A DNA stretch of 46,353 bases from positions 1 to 46,353 of the forward strand of contig JACVIY010000006.1 of the NCBI GenBank assembly GCA_015711755.1. The letters run 5' to 3'. The DNA comes from Candidatus Geothermincola secundus (GTDB lineage Bacteria; Actinomycetota; Geothermincolia; Geothermincolales; Geothermincolaceae). Made by a program: the position numbers and the translations under genes. The notes below the pieces were generated by a model that saw nothing but the letters and a program-made list of their open reading frames with translations, had not been told where the DNA came from and did not search any database. Each line of letters opens with the position of its first letter. Position 1 is the stretch's first letter. Shown here in pieces: positions 8,078-16,426 of this stretch.

Positions 8078-9178
8078 ATGGTCAGGAGATCGGCATGCTT
8101 GGCGGCTGCGCTGCTGTCGCTATTGTTTGCGTCCCCCGCGGGCATCAGCGGAACTGCCGTTGATGCGGATGCCTCGCCGGGCAGCCGTCACGCCGTGGGA
8201 TTGCTCAGCCACGACTTCACCGCCGATTTCTACCGCCTCGTCCCCCCCGAGGAACGGGCCTTCATGCGCCACCCCAAGATGGAGGTGCGCTGGGAGAAGG
8301 TCGAGCCGAGGCCCGGCATTTTTGACTGGAGCGGCATCGATAAACAGCTTGAAACCCTGCGCTCGAACGGCTTCGACGACCTTCTGATGCTGGTCAACCT
8401 GCCGGTGCCGCCCTGGGCGCGCGACGCCTCCCGCGGAAGGATGGCCCGCAAGGGCCCTCCCGCCGACCTCGGTCACTGGCGGCGCTACGTGCGGGAGCTG
8501 GCCACGAGATACGCGAAGGAGGCGGATTTCTACGAGATAATCAATGAGCCGGGATGGGACGCGGACTCGGCGGCCATGCAGGCATACGGGTCCTTTCACT
8601 TCGGGGGGCAGGTGGAGACGGAATACCTGGAGATGCTGAGGACGGCCTACGAAGAGATAAAGGTGGCGGACCCGACGGCCAGGGTCATCTGCGGAGCCCT
8701 GGTCTGCGATACCAGCGGGACACCTGAGAACGGCACGTGGCTGCTGGACCTCCTGACCGACCCTGAGCACAGGGCCCAGGACTGGTGCGACGCCTTCAGC
8801 CTGCATCCCTACTACCGGCCCGAAAAATGGGGCCATGCCTACCGCCTGGCCAGACAGCTGCTGGACCGCAAGGGGGTCAAAAAGGAGATATACGTGACCG
8901 AGGTGGGATGGCCGCATCATTCCGATAAAGAGGTCATGCCCCAGGGGATGGAAGAGCAGAGGCGGGCCATCGGCGCCGAGGGCATCGGCTCGCTCCTATC
9001 CGAAGGCTGCCTGAGGGTCTGGGTGTACCAGGACCTCGATGACCCGCCGTCCACCGATTACGAGGGGCTCTACTACGGTCTTTTCGATTTTCAGGGCAAC
9101 CCCCTGCCGGCATGGTCGGAGTTCAAGGGGTGGACCCGCTTCTGCGAGGTCATCAACGCGCTCGCAGAGTTTTTCTGA
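8078..9178 (+). CDS. Secreted glycoside hydrolase of clan GH-A (GH39/GH5-like)
   Basis: Predicted exported glycosidase of 366 residues. A signal peptide is visible: MVRRS, a hydrophobic core of about 15 residues, then SPAGISG. The catalytic domain has the TIM-barrel clan A pattern: VRWEKVEPRPGIFDW near residue 70, the acid/base glutamate E157 in FYEIINEPGW, a SLHPYY segment near 241, and the nucleophile E275 in IYVTEVGWPHH. The substrate cannot be assigned. ATG at 8078 is chosen because GGAGAGGAG precedes it and because it gives a clean signal peptide; an in-frame ATG at 8021 adds a polar stretch with no binding site. It is one of only four plus-strand genes in the window and stands alone. 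Confidence 0.82.
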   Translation: MVRRSACLAAALLSLLFASPAGISGTAVDADASPGSRHAVGLLSHDFTADFYRLVPPEERAFMRHPKMEVRWEKVEPRPGIFDWSGIDKQLETLRSNGFDDLLMLVNLPVPPWARDASRGRMARKGPPADLGHWRRYVRELATRYAKEADFYEIINEPGWDADSAAMQAYGSFHFGGQVETEYLEMLRTAYEEIKVADPTARVICGALVCDTSGTPENGTWLLDLLTDPEHRAQDWCDAFSLHPYYRPEKWGHAYRLARQLLDRKGVKKEIYVTEVGWPHHSDKEVMPQGMEEQRRAIGAEGIGSLLSEGCLRVWVYQDLDDPPSTDYEGLYYGLFDFQGNPLPAWSEFKGWTRFCEVINALAEFF

Positions 9179-9244
9179 CCTTCTCCCGGGTATCCTGCAT
9201 GCGGTACTCAAAACCACATCGCCAGCGCCGCGATGTCTTATCCA

Positions 9245-10060
9245 TCACCCTGAAGCGGCGGCGGCTCGGCCTTCCGCCGCTCCCGAAAGGCAATCCTCCA
9301 CCTCCCGCAAGCCGCCGGCCAGCTCGGCATGCCCCGCCTCCGGCAGCAGCAGCATCCTCTTGGGATGACGCGTCCTCTCCTCCATCAGCAGGAAATCACG
9401 GCGGGGATAGGTGAAATCCCGCTCCCCGCGCACGAGCAGAAGGGGGGTGGGTGCCGCATGAGGCGCCGCCTCAAGCGGCGTGACCACTGGAGACGCAACG
9501 AACTCGAAGCGGGCGCCCAGGGCCGAAAGCAGGCAACCCGCCGCCCGGGGATGCCGCACGAGGAGGCGGAGATCGGGCAAGCGGGGAGGCGCGCCCACGG
9601 TCACCACCGCGTCGAGGCAATTTCCAGCGGGCCTCCGTCACCAACGCCGCCATACCTCCCAGGGAGAAGCCCACGGCGGCGATCCATCCGTAGCCCATGG
9701 AGCGGAACCTCCGCGCACCACCGCGCGAAGATCGGCGGCGGGGCCCAGGGGGTCAAGAGCGCAGCGCCCGCCGCTCCCGCCGTGCCCCCTGGAGATCGAA
9801 GGCGGCCACGTCAAAGCGGGGATACAGCGTCTCCGCCAGCTCTAAGAGCGGGGGATAGTCCATTCCCGTCGCCGCGGGGTGGGCCATGACCACCAGACGG
9901 GAGCGGCCTTTCCCCGCGTGGATGCCGCCAAGGAGCTCGCCCCCCGGGCATCGCCACCCTGAAACCGCGGCAGGCAAACGCCGGTCGGGGAGACCGCGAG
10001 CTGAAAACGCAGAGGCGCCGCACCGCTTCTTCCTCCGCCGATGACCCCCGCAGCGGGCAT
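9245..10060 (-). pseudogene. Alpha/beta-hydrolase pseudogene with several frameshifts
   Basis: Recognisable pieces of one alpha/beta hydrolase occur in order but in different minus-strand frames. The first is PLRFQLAVSPTGVCLP near 10030. Next comes LVVMAHPAATGMDYPP followed by FDVAAFDLQG (9800-9920), and then HGGSGGRCALDPLGPAADL (9730-9790). The nucleophile elbow AAVGFSLGGMAAL is at 9650-9690, and the C-terminal part with LLLVRGERDFTYP and the catalytic-His region LPEAGHAEL ends at 9245. At least three shifts are needed: one in the run of five Gs near 9790, one near 9700 and one near 9627. No continuous frame survives, so this is a decayed gene unless the assembly is poor here. It lies directly after the MMPL exporter gene. 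Confidence 0.75.
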
Positions 10061-10064
10061 GGGG

Positions 10065-12569
10065 TCAATCCGCCGCTTTTTCCATGCTCTTTCTCCCGCG
10101 AGCCCTCTCCACCCCGTAGGCCCTCCAGGCCAGTATCGACGGCAGCACCAGCAGCGAAGCGAGCAGGGCGACCGTCAGGGAGAGGGCGGTGATCCCCCCG
10201 AAGCGGCGCATGAAGACGATGCGGGAGGTGGCTATGATGGCGAAAGCCCCCGCGGTGGTCACCGCCGCGGCCAGCAGGGCCTTGCCCACCTGGGCCACGG
10301 TGCGGCGGATGGCCTCGTCCACCTCCTCCCCCCCGTGATGCCACTCTTCGCGGAAGCGGTGGGTTACGTGGATTCCGAAATCGATGCCCGCGCCGATGAC
10401 CAGCGAGGAGATCATAACCGTCATAAAGTCCAGCGGCCAGCCCAGGATGACCAGCGCCCCGATCTCCACGGCTATGCTGATGAAGACCACGCTGGTCGCG
10501 GCCAGCCCGAAGAGGAAGGACTTGAAGACGATGATGACTATGAGGGCGCAGAGGATCAGGGCAAGGGATGATGTCTTCAGCTGGGTGGGCACCAACGAGC
10601 CCATGATGTCGGTCATCAATACCGGCAGGCCCGTGTGGGTCATGGCCATGTCGGGGTTGGAGGTGGTGACCTTGCGCCCTTTATCCCGCATGATCTCGGT
10701 GATGCGCTTCATGTCCGACTGGGAGCCCCGGCTGATCATCATGTTGATCATGGCCGTCCTCCCGTCCTCGCTGAGCAAGCGGTTTCCGCCGCCCGAGGAC
10801 CCCCGCGACAGCTCCATCAGGCGTGCCTGCACCTCCAACTTGCTCGAGGGTATCTCCCCCCCGTTGAGCTGGGCCACCAGGTCGGCGATGCTGAAGGCCT
10901 TTCTCCTTTCTATGAGGGGCTCGCCCTTCTCGTTGGACTCGCCAGTTGAGGACACCGAGTCCTCGAACTCCAGCATGGACCTCAGGACCGCCGGGTCCAG
11001 GATGTCCCCTTTCACCAGGGTCACCGCCTGATCCTGCCCGCCGAAATAGCGGGCTATCTCCTTCTGGGCCGCCGCGGTGGGGGTGTCCTGGGGCATCATC
11101 TTCTCGAAATCCGTCTCCGTCTGGATGCGGAACCCCAGCGCCACGCACCCGGCGATGATGAGCAGAGTGACCAGCCCCACGATCATTCGGTGGTGCTCCG
11201 ACAGGACCGCCAGCTTCGCCAGTGTGCGGTCCAGCCACCCGAAACCAGCCCTCTCCTGCCGTCTGCGGTTCTTCCGCTCCCATCTGCGCTGAGCTTTCTC
11301 GCCACGGTCCCGCAAGACCACGCAGGCGGGGAGAAGGGTCACCGAGAGGACGAAGCTGAAGATGACCCCGGCCACGCAGAGAGCGCCGAACTGCTGGATG
11401 GGCGGCAGGTTGGAGATGCCGAAGGAGGCGAAGCCGAAGGCGGTGGTGGCGGCGGTGAGGAAAACCGCCACCCCCACCGTGGTGACCGCGGTGATGGTGG
11501 CCGCTCGCGGGTCCCGGCCGCCCTTCCTCTCCTCGTAGTAGCGGGACATGACGTGGATGGCGTAGGCGATGTCGATGCCCAAGAGCAGCGGCATTATCCC
11601 CGAGGAGGAATAGGTGATGGGGAAGCCCAGCCAGCCGGAGAGTCCCATGACCCAGATGATGGTGACCATGATGACCAACAAGGTCAGCAGAACGTCGGAG
11701 AGGCGGCGGAAGGTGATGTAGAGGACGATGATGATGAAGATCAGGGCCAGGCCGAAAAGGTTGCGCATATCCCGCATCATGGTGCGGTTGGAATCCCGGT
11801 TCATGGTGGCGATGCCGTTGATGTAGACCTCAAGGCCGGGGGGCTGCCGGAAATAATCCTCGGTCGCCTCGCGGAAAGGATCGGCCAGTCTTATCTGTTC
11901 GTTGACTTCAAGCGACGGGTTTATCCTCGCGGTGATGAGCAGGGCGCTCCTGCGGTCCGCCGACAGGTATTCCCTGAAGCCTCCCTCCATACCCATGCTC
12001 CGGGCCTGCTGCGCGTTTCGCTCTATGTTGGCATGGACCTGGGCCGTGAGTTCCTCGTCGCTCAGGGATCCGATACGGGAGACCAGCGGCTCGAGGGGCT
12101 GACCTTGAGGCTGTTGCGCCTGCTGCGATGCCCCCTCGCCGCCCGTGGGCCCGTTCGCCGCCTGCCCGTCGGGCTGCATCATCTCAGGGGAGAGGTAATA
12201 CATCTGGTCCAGCAGGGTTATCACCTCGCTGACCATGTTCCCCCAGACGAAGGGCCTGCCCTCCCGACCGTCCAGCTCCCGCAGCGCGTCGGCATACCCG
12301 GCCACGCGGCGCAGCACCTCCGGCCTCAAGACGTCGTCTCCCACCAGAAGAACGCTCTCCTTGGTCAGCCCCCCGAAGTCCCTCTCTATCTCGTCGATGG
12401 CCTGAACCGACTCGATGCCCTTGGGAAGCATGGTCTTGTAGCCGTATTCCTGATGCAGGCGGGAGGCGCCCCAGAGGGCCAGGGCGGTGATCACCGCCAC
12501 CGCTATGAGGGTGATCACCGGATGCTTCTCGCTGGCGCCCGCCATCCACCTGAATATCCTCTCCATCAA
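10065..12569 (-). CDS. RND-superfamily (MMPL/HAE3-type) exporter, 834 aa
   Basis: Integral membrane transporter with two homologous halves. Each half has one N-terminal helix (about residues 20-38 and 465-485), a large extracytoplasmic loop, then five clustered helices. The signature segments after the loops, GIDIAYAIHVMSRYYEE (near 340) and GAGIDFGIHVTHRFREE (near 745), are characteristic of hydrophobe exporters of the HAE3/MMPL families. The first loop has a Gln/Gly-rich insert near residues 130-160. Such proteins export lipids or hydrophobic compounds by proton motive force; the cargo here is unknown. The MarR gene lies 39 bp upstream on the same strand, so the exporter is probably under its control. 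Confidence 0.88.
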   Translation of the reverse strand: MMERIFRWMAGASEKHPVITLIAVAVITALALWGASRLHQEYGYKTMLPKGIESVQAIDEIERDFGGLTKESVLLVGDDVLRPEVLRRVAGYADALRELDGREGRPFVWGNMVSEVITLLDQMYYLSPEMMQPDGQAANGPTGGEGASQQAQQPQGQPLEPLVSRIGSLSDEELTAQVHANIERNAQQARSMGMEGGFREYLSADRRSALLITARINPSLEVNEQIRLADPFREATEDYFRQPPGLEVYINGIATMNRDSNRTMMRDMRNLFGLALIFIIIVLYITFRRLSDVLLTLLVIMVTIIWVMGLSGWLGFPITYSSSGIMPLLLGIDIAYAIHVMSRYYEERKGGRDPRAATITAVTTVGVAVFLTAATTAFGFASFGISNLPPIQQFGALCVAGVIFSFVLSVTLLPACVVLRDRGEKAQRRWERKNRRRQERAGFGWLDRTLAKLAVLSEHHRMIVGLVTLLIIAGCVALGFRIQTETDFEKMMPQDTPTAAAQKEIARYFGGQDQAVTLVKGDILDPAVLRSMLEFEDSVSSTGESNEKGEPLIERRKAFSIADLVAQLNGGEIPSSKLEVQARLMELSRGSSGGGNRLLSEDGRTAMINMMISRGSQSDMKRITEIMRDKGRKVTTSNPDMAMTHTGLPVLMTDIMGSLVPTQLKTSSLALILCALIVIIVFKSFLFGLAATSVVFISIAVEIGALVILGWPLDFMTVMISSLVIGAGIDFGIHVTHRFREEWHHGGEEVDEAIRRTVAQVGKALLAAAVTTAGAFAIIATSRIVFMRRFGGITALSLTVALLASLLVLPSILAWRAYGVERARGRKSMEKAAD

Positions 12570-12608
12570 TTTCGAGCTCCTTTCCGCGCCGTCGGGATCT
12601 TTTTGCCT

Positions 12609-13214
12609 TTATCGTCCGGGCTCCAAGCGCCCTTTATGGCCGCGTTCTTCATCGGCCTTTTTCACCGCCCCGTCCCCACCCCACCGCATGACCAGTTTCT
12701 CCAATAGGGAAGCGAAGGTCATGACCTCCTCGTAATCCTCTTCCTGGAGCGTCTCCAGGATCATGGACACCTGCCTTTCGTTGACCTTCCTCAAAACCGC
12801 TCGACCCTGCGGCGTAAGGCCGATGCGGGTCAGCCTGAGATCGGAGGGGTCTCCGCTCCGCTCCAACAGGCCCTTCTTGCAAAGCCCGTTGATCATGCGG
12901 CTGGCGGTGGGCGGCGCCACCAGCATCAACCGCGATGCCTCGGTAACGGTGATGGGGCCGAAAAGGCCCACCATCTTCAGCAGGTGGAACTGCGGAAACG
13001 TCACCCCGTGTTTTTCCAATTCCTCCCGGAAGAACATCCCCCGGATGCGCATGATCTGCTCAACGCCTTCGATTATGCTCTCCGCCAGTCTCCTGCGGTC
13101 ATCGCGGTTCAGGCGCCCTTCCTCCCCGCGGATCCCGGCGCGGGGGCTTCCCGGATCACCGCGCCGCTCTCCCGGATCGTTCCTCTTTCCGCGGTGCGAA
13201 CGTTTATTAGCCAT
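12609..13214 (-). CDS. MarR-family transcriptional regulator
   Basis: Winged-helix regulator of 201 residues. After a basic 45-residue N-terminal extension, the MarR core is clear: FFREELEKHGVTFPQFHLLKMV, ITVTEASRLMLVAPPTASRMINGL (recognition helix region), and the wing GDPSDLRLTRIGLTPQGRA. The C-terminal dimerisation helix follows. ATG at 13214 is chosen because a consensus promoter lies immediately upstream, leaving essentially no 5' UTR. The gene precedes the MMPL exporter, the common arrangement of a ligand-sensing repressor with its efflux pump. Ligand unknown. Confidence 0.88.
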   Translation of the reverse strand: MANKRSHRGKRNDPGERRGDPGSPRAGIRGEEGRLNRDDRRRLAESIIEGVEQIMRIRGMFFREELEKHGVTFPQFHLLKMVGLFGPITVTEASRLMLVAPPTASRMINGLCKKGLLERSGDPSDLRLTRIGLTPQGRAVLRKVNERQVSMILETLQEEDYEEVMTFASLLEKLVMRWGGDGAVKKADEERGHKGRLEPGR

Positions 13215-13221
13215 GCTAAAT

Positions 13222-13249
13222 ATCTTAACGGCGTCCTCGGGGTTGTCAA
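13222..13249 (-). promoter_or_regulatory. Promoter of the marR-MMPL operon, apparently leaderless
   Basis: On the minus strand TTGACA (13249-13244) and TAAGAT (13227-13222) are 16 bp apart. The ATG of marR is at 13214, so transcription would start at or within a base or two of the start codon. No Shine-Dalgarno sequence fits between them. Leaderless mRNAs are common in Actinobacteria. Confidence 0.65.
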
Positions 13250-13364
13250 GTGTTGAAAACGGCACCGCCTCGGCGCCTGCCATATCGGGCATAACGGACC
13301 CTTGAGCAGGGAGCTTCCCAAGGGCGGTTCGCCGAAGGCGCGGAAAGGGCTGGCGTACGGCTTT

Positions 13365-13847
13365 TCAGGCGCGGAACCTCAGTTCCTCCAACCATAGGTC
13401 CGTCAAATATCCCTCCCTGCTCAGACCGGCGAGAAGCCGCCTGCCGACCCGAACAGTCAGCGCGGAACCCTCTCCCAACTGAATGCGAAGACTGCAGCTA
13501 TCCCCGTGGAAGTGATAGCGAGGCAGGAGGTCGAAGAACAGGAAGTCTTCCGCTCCGAAATCCGCGGTGAAAAAGAGGGAACCCGGGGCATCGGGCGGGG
13601 GTGGAGGCTGAGCGCCTCCCGTCCGCCACCTTCCGGAGGGGCACAAGGCCAGCAGTCCCAGCAGGCGCTGGGAACGGAAGCTCAAGGTCAGGGCCAGCTT
13701 GCCCAGGGCGAGGGTCTTGACCCGCTCCTCCGCCGGCGATATCGGCGGCTGCAATTCCAGTGAACGGCCGGTTGAGCGGTATAGAGGGCTTCCGGGCAGC
13801 AGCTCTCCCCCTACCTCCACCCTCACCCTCAAAGGAGACCCTCTCAT
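13365..13847 (-). CDS. Hypothetical protein, 160 aa
   Basis: Family not recognised. The protein alternates short hydrophobic strands with charged residues (LALGKLALTLSFRS, LFFTADFGAEDFLFFDLL, LTVRVGRRLLAGL), suggesting a beta-rich soluble fold, with a proline run near residue 83. ATG at 13847 is preceded by a weak AAGGTGAT site. The reading frame is convincing in amino-acid composition, and no other frame here gives a better product. It lies alone between the marR gene and a divergent GT4 gene. No function is proposed. Confidence 0.5.
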   Translation of the reverse strand: MRGSPLRVRVEVGGELLPGSPLYRSTGRSLELQPPISPAEERVKTLALGKLALTLSFRSQRLLGLLALCPSGRWRTGGAQPPPPPDAPGSLFFTADFGAEDFLFFDLLPRYHFHGDSCSLRIQLGEGSALTVRVGRRLLAGLSREGYLTDLWLEELRFRA

Positions 13848-14186
13848 ATCACCTTGACCTTTCCTCGGGCACGCGCCTGCCGCAAGCTATGGAAAAAATC
13901 CTTTGGCCCCGCCTTTTCCAATGATTCCGGCTAACCAAAGACCATCTTTTCAACAGCCGCCATCAAGAACTCTCCGCAGACGGTTTCGCCTCGGGGCCAA
14001 AGAGCCCTTCAACGCCTTTCCGATGGATACCCTCGTTCACCATGTCAATATACGATATCCGAAGGGCGTCCGTCCTGCCTCGCAGCAGGCCTTCCCGCCC
14101 AGCCGAGAACGACCTACCCGTCGCTGCGCGACCTCCCTTCTTTTAAGGCCCGACGACCGGACCCCATGCGGGAACGGGCCTCGATG
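13848..14186. other. Intergenic stretch, no firm gene; possible coding remnant on the minus strand
   Basis: This 340-bp gap between divergent genes has no convincing start and binding site. On the minus strand one frame stays open for about 57 codons (about 13960-14145), ending in LFGPEAKPSAESS, without a good start except an internal ATG near 14042. It may be a gene remnant or part of a dispersed repeat; I do not recognise it. Confidence 0.3.
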
Positions 14187-14192
14187 TATAAT
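14187..14192 (+). promoter_or_regulatory. Candidate -10 box for the GT4 gene
   Basis: A perfect TATAAT at 14187-14192 lies 24 bp before the ATG at 14216, which would give a very short leader containing the GGAGAAAGGAGG binding site. No good -35 element is seen. Confidence 0.4.
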
Positions 14193-14215
14193 GCCGCAAG
14201 GAGAAAGGAGGCCGC

Positions 14216-15418
14216 ATGGACATACTGTTCGTATGCAAGACCCTGCCGCATGAGAAGGTCATCGGGGGGCCAATCATCATCTATCAGAGGGTGCGCCTGC
14301 TCTCGCAGCGGCATGACGTCTCCCTGCTCTCGTTCTGCTCCGATGAGGAAAGGGAGTTCGTGCCCACCGTGGCCCGCTTCTGCCGGGAATGCGTCACCGT
14401 GCCCTTCCCTCCCCCCCGCACCGCCCTGCAGAAGCTCCGCGGCTTCATCAGCTCATCCGTCCCCAACTACTTCCTCAACAACTTCTCCCCGGCCATGTAC
14501 GACCGTCTGCGGGAGATGGTGGGGCGCCGCCATTACGACGTGGTCATATCGGAGTACTCCATGGCCGCACAGTACCTCTTCCGCAACCCCGATCTGGCCG
14601 GGATCAAGAGGGTGATGAGCGTGCACGAGTGCTACTACCTGGCGCGGCGCAAGGCCTGGCAGGTGCAGCGCTTCAGCCGGGAAGGCCTCAGCGCGCTCTT
14701 TTACCTGCGAGGCCTGAGGCGCTTCGAATTCGAGATGTACGGCGACGCGGACCGCGTGCTGGTGCTGACCCCGGAAGGCCGCGACGAACTGCTGCGGTTC
14801 GCGCCGGACCTGAGGGTCACCGTGGTCCCCCACGGCGTGGACGTCGAGCACTTCTGCAGCAGCGGCACCTGCGAGCGGGAAGACGCCCTGATGTTCCTGG
14901 GCAACTATCCCCACGACCCCAATCGGGACGCGGTTATCTGGTTCTCGGAGGAGATGTGGCCGCTGATCAAGCGGGAAGTGCCGGGGGTGAGGTTCTACGT
15001 GGTGGGCAAGGACCCCACGCCCGACCTGCTGGAACTGGCGCGGCGCGACCCCGCGGTGGTGGTGACCGGCACGGTCGATGACGTCCGCCCCTACTTCGAG
15101 CGGAGCAAGGTCTTCGTCTGCCCGGTGCGCATAGGCGGCGGCTTCCGGGGGAAGATACTCGAGGCCATGTCCATGGGCCTCCCCATTGTGACCACCTCGC
15201 TCGGCGCCGAGGGGGTCCCGGCGAAGAGCGGCGGCCAGATGTTCATCGAGGACGACCCGGAGTCCTTCGCCCATCGGGTGGTGGAACTGCTGCGGGACGA
15301 GGACCTCTGCCGCCGCCTGGGAGAAGAGGCGAGGAGCATGGCGGTGGAACGCTTCTCCTGGGAGAAGGGGGTGGAGCTTCTGGAGCGGGTCCTCGAGGAA
15401 GTGGTGGCGGAAGGGTGA
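14216..15418 (+). CDS. GT4-family glycosyltransferase (GT-B fold), 400 aa
   Basis: Retaining glycosyltransferase with two Rossmann-like domains. The N-terminal acceptor domain begins MDILFVCKTLPHEKVIGGP, whose glycine-rich loop is typical. The C-terminal donor domain includes VTVVPHGVDVEHF (near 200), LMFLGNYPHDPNRDA, FYVVGKDP, and the nucleotide-sugar binding region PVRIGGGFRGKILEAMSMGLPIV with the conserved glutamate of the EX7E-type motif. There is no signal or membrane segment. ATG at 14216 has a strong GGAGAAAGGAGG site. It stands alone on the plus strand, converging on tRNA-Leu. The role could be cell-envelope or exopolysaccharide glycosylation; the substrate cannot be read. Confidence 0.88.
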   Translation: MDILFVCKTLPHEKVIGGPIIIYQRVRLLSQRHDVSLLSFCSDEEREFVPTVARFCRECVTVPFPPPRTALQKLRGFISSSVPNYFLNNFSPAMYDRLREMVGRRHYDVVISEYSMAAQYLFRNPDLAGIKRVMSVHECYYLARRKAWQVQRFSREGLSALFYLRGLRRFEFEMYGDADRVLVLTPEGRDELLRFAPDLRVTVVPHGVDVEHFCSSGTCEREDALMFLGNYPHDPNRDAVIWFSEEMWPLIKREVPGVRFYVVGKDPTPDLLELARRDPAVVVTGTVDDVRPYFERSKVFVCPVRIGGGFRGKILEAMSMGLPIVTTSLGAEGVPAKSGGQMFIEDDPESFAHRVVELLRDEDLCRRLGEEARSMAVERFSWEKGVELLERVLEEVVAEG

Positions 15419-15469
15419 TGCCGAAAGGCCCTCGAAACTCCGCGCCTGAACTCTCGAAGAAAGGAGGAG

Positions 15470-15494
15470 GGGGCGGCTATGGCATCGCCGCCCC
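15470..15494 (-). terminator. Intrinsic terminator after tRNA-Leu(GAG)
   Basis: A perfect 8-bp GC stem (GGGGCGGC / GCCGCCCC) with a 9-nt loop is followed on the minus strand by a pyrimidine tract ending CCTTTCTTC. It lies just beyond the tRNA 3' end and before the convergent GT4 stop, so it may stop transcription from both sides. Confidence 0.5.
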
Positions 15495-15503
15495 TGCGCC
15501 CAC

Positions 15504-15591
15504 TGGTGTCGGAGGGGGGACTTGAACCCCCATGAGGATTGCCCTCACTAGGCCCTCAACCTAGCGCGTCTACCGATTCCGCCACTCCGAC
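15504..15591 (-). tRNA. tRNA-Leu (anticodon GAG)
   Basis: An 88-nt class II tRNA with encoded CCA. The acceptor arms GTCGGAG/CTCCGAC pair perfectly, with discriminator A then CCA at 15506-15504. The anticodon stem CTAGG/CCTAG encloses the loop TTGAGGG, giving anticodon GAG at 15557-15555, which reads CUC and CUU. The long variable arm (TGAGG...CCTCA) and GGTTCAAGTCC T-loop are clear. Confidence 0.96.
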
Positions 15592-15616
15592 CCGCCGAAC
15601 TCGCCCGAGCCCGCTC

Positions 15617-15985
15617 TCAAGTTTCTCCCTTGTTCGGTAAAACCCGTCCGTCGGGCCCGATGCGTTTATTGCGAAAACCAGTATAAATCCTGCCTCTTTT
15701 CCTGTCCACGATCCTTGAGGCGAAGAAGATGTTTTTGGAGATGAGTCCGAACATCTGGCCGAATCGCCCGGATATCTCCACACGGTCCCCATCCTTCAAG
15801 GGTGGAGGCAGGCGGAAGCCGCGATAGAACCAGACGCGGTAGCGCTCCCCGTTGTCATCGTAGAACTCGAAGTTTATATCGAAGGTCAACGCTTTGCTGT
15901 TGCGATCCGCATGACGGGGACGGAAAGTGGGAAGCGGGTAGGTGGAAACATCATGGATCACCCCATGCCGCGTCATCTTCGCCAA
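15617..15985 (-). CDS. Hypothetical protein, possibly OB-fold-like, 122 aa
   Basis: Family not recognised. The sequence is rich in beta-strand patterns (ALTFDINFEFYDDNGERYRVWFYRGF, then DRVEISGRFGQMFGLISKNIFFASRIVD), which would suit a small OB-fold or similar barrel; this is a guess from the strand pattern. The frame is open further upstream to GTG at 16009. TTG at 15985 is preferred because GGAGGAG lies five bases before it; ATG at 15976 is another option. It sits between the tRNA-Leu gene and the tandem-repeat block, on the same strand as both. Confidence 0.55.
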   Translation of the reverse strand: MAKMTRHGVIHDVSTYPLPTFRPRHADRNSKALTFDINFEFYDDNGERYRVWFYRGFRLPPPLKDGDRVEISGRFGQMFGLISKNIFFASRIVDRKRGRIYTGFRNKRIGPDGRVLPNKGET

Positions 15986-16086
15986 TCCCGCTCCTCCCAA
16001 CACCTTCACCCTGAAAGCCGCCGATCTGCCTTTTATCCCGGCAAGATCCCGCGCATGACCGATTCGCCTTTCCTTCGTATTCTATC

Positions 16087-16426
16087 GTCATCCCGGCCGG
16101 TTCGCTTGAAGGAGGTGCGCTGCCTTACTCGCGCCTTCCCAACATCCCGACCACCCTGTCCATTATCCCTTGTCATCCCGGCCGGTTCGCTTGAAGGAGG
16201 TGCGCTGCCTTACTCGCGCCTTCCCAACATCCCGACCACCCTGTCCATTATCCCTTGTCATCCCGGCCGGTTCGCTTGAAGGAGGTGCGCTGCCTTACTC
16301 GCGCCTTCCCAACATCCCGACCACCCTGTCCATTATCTCTTGTCATCCCGGCCGGTTCGCTTGAAGGAGGTGCGCTGCCTTACTCGCGCCTTCCCAACAT
16401 CCCGACCACCCTGTCCATTATCTCTT
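16087..16426. repeat. Four 85-bp tandem repeats overlapping the 3' end of coaBC
   Basis: Four copies start at 16087, 16172, 16257 and 16342, exactly 85 bp apart and nearly identical. The only difference seen is CATTATCCCTT in copies 1-2 against CATTATCTCTT in copies 3-4. The copy at 16342-16426 contains the true coaBC stop (TAA at 16382-16380) and the preceding codons. The other three repeat the last 12 codons, the stop and about 40 bp of 3' sequence. Because 85 is not a multiple of 3, reading frames rotate through the array. It resembles a minisatellite (VNTR/MIRU-like) rather than CRISPR, as there are no unique spacers. Confidence 0.95.

Noticed and set aside
10240-12707. Long plus-strand open frames opposite the MMPL exporter (up to 505 codons)
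   Set aside because: They are antisense shadows of a GC-rich gene: rich in His, Gly, Arg and Pro, without domains or ribosome binding sites.
16087-16426. CRISPR array
   Set aside because: The units are contiguous 85-bp repeats with no unique spacers and no cas genes; they duplicate the coaBC 3' end.
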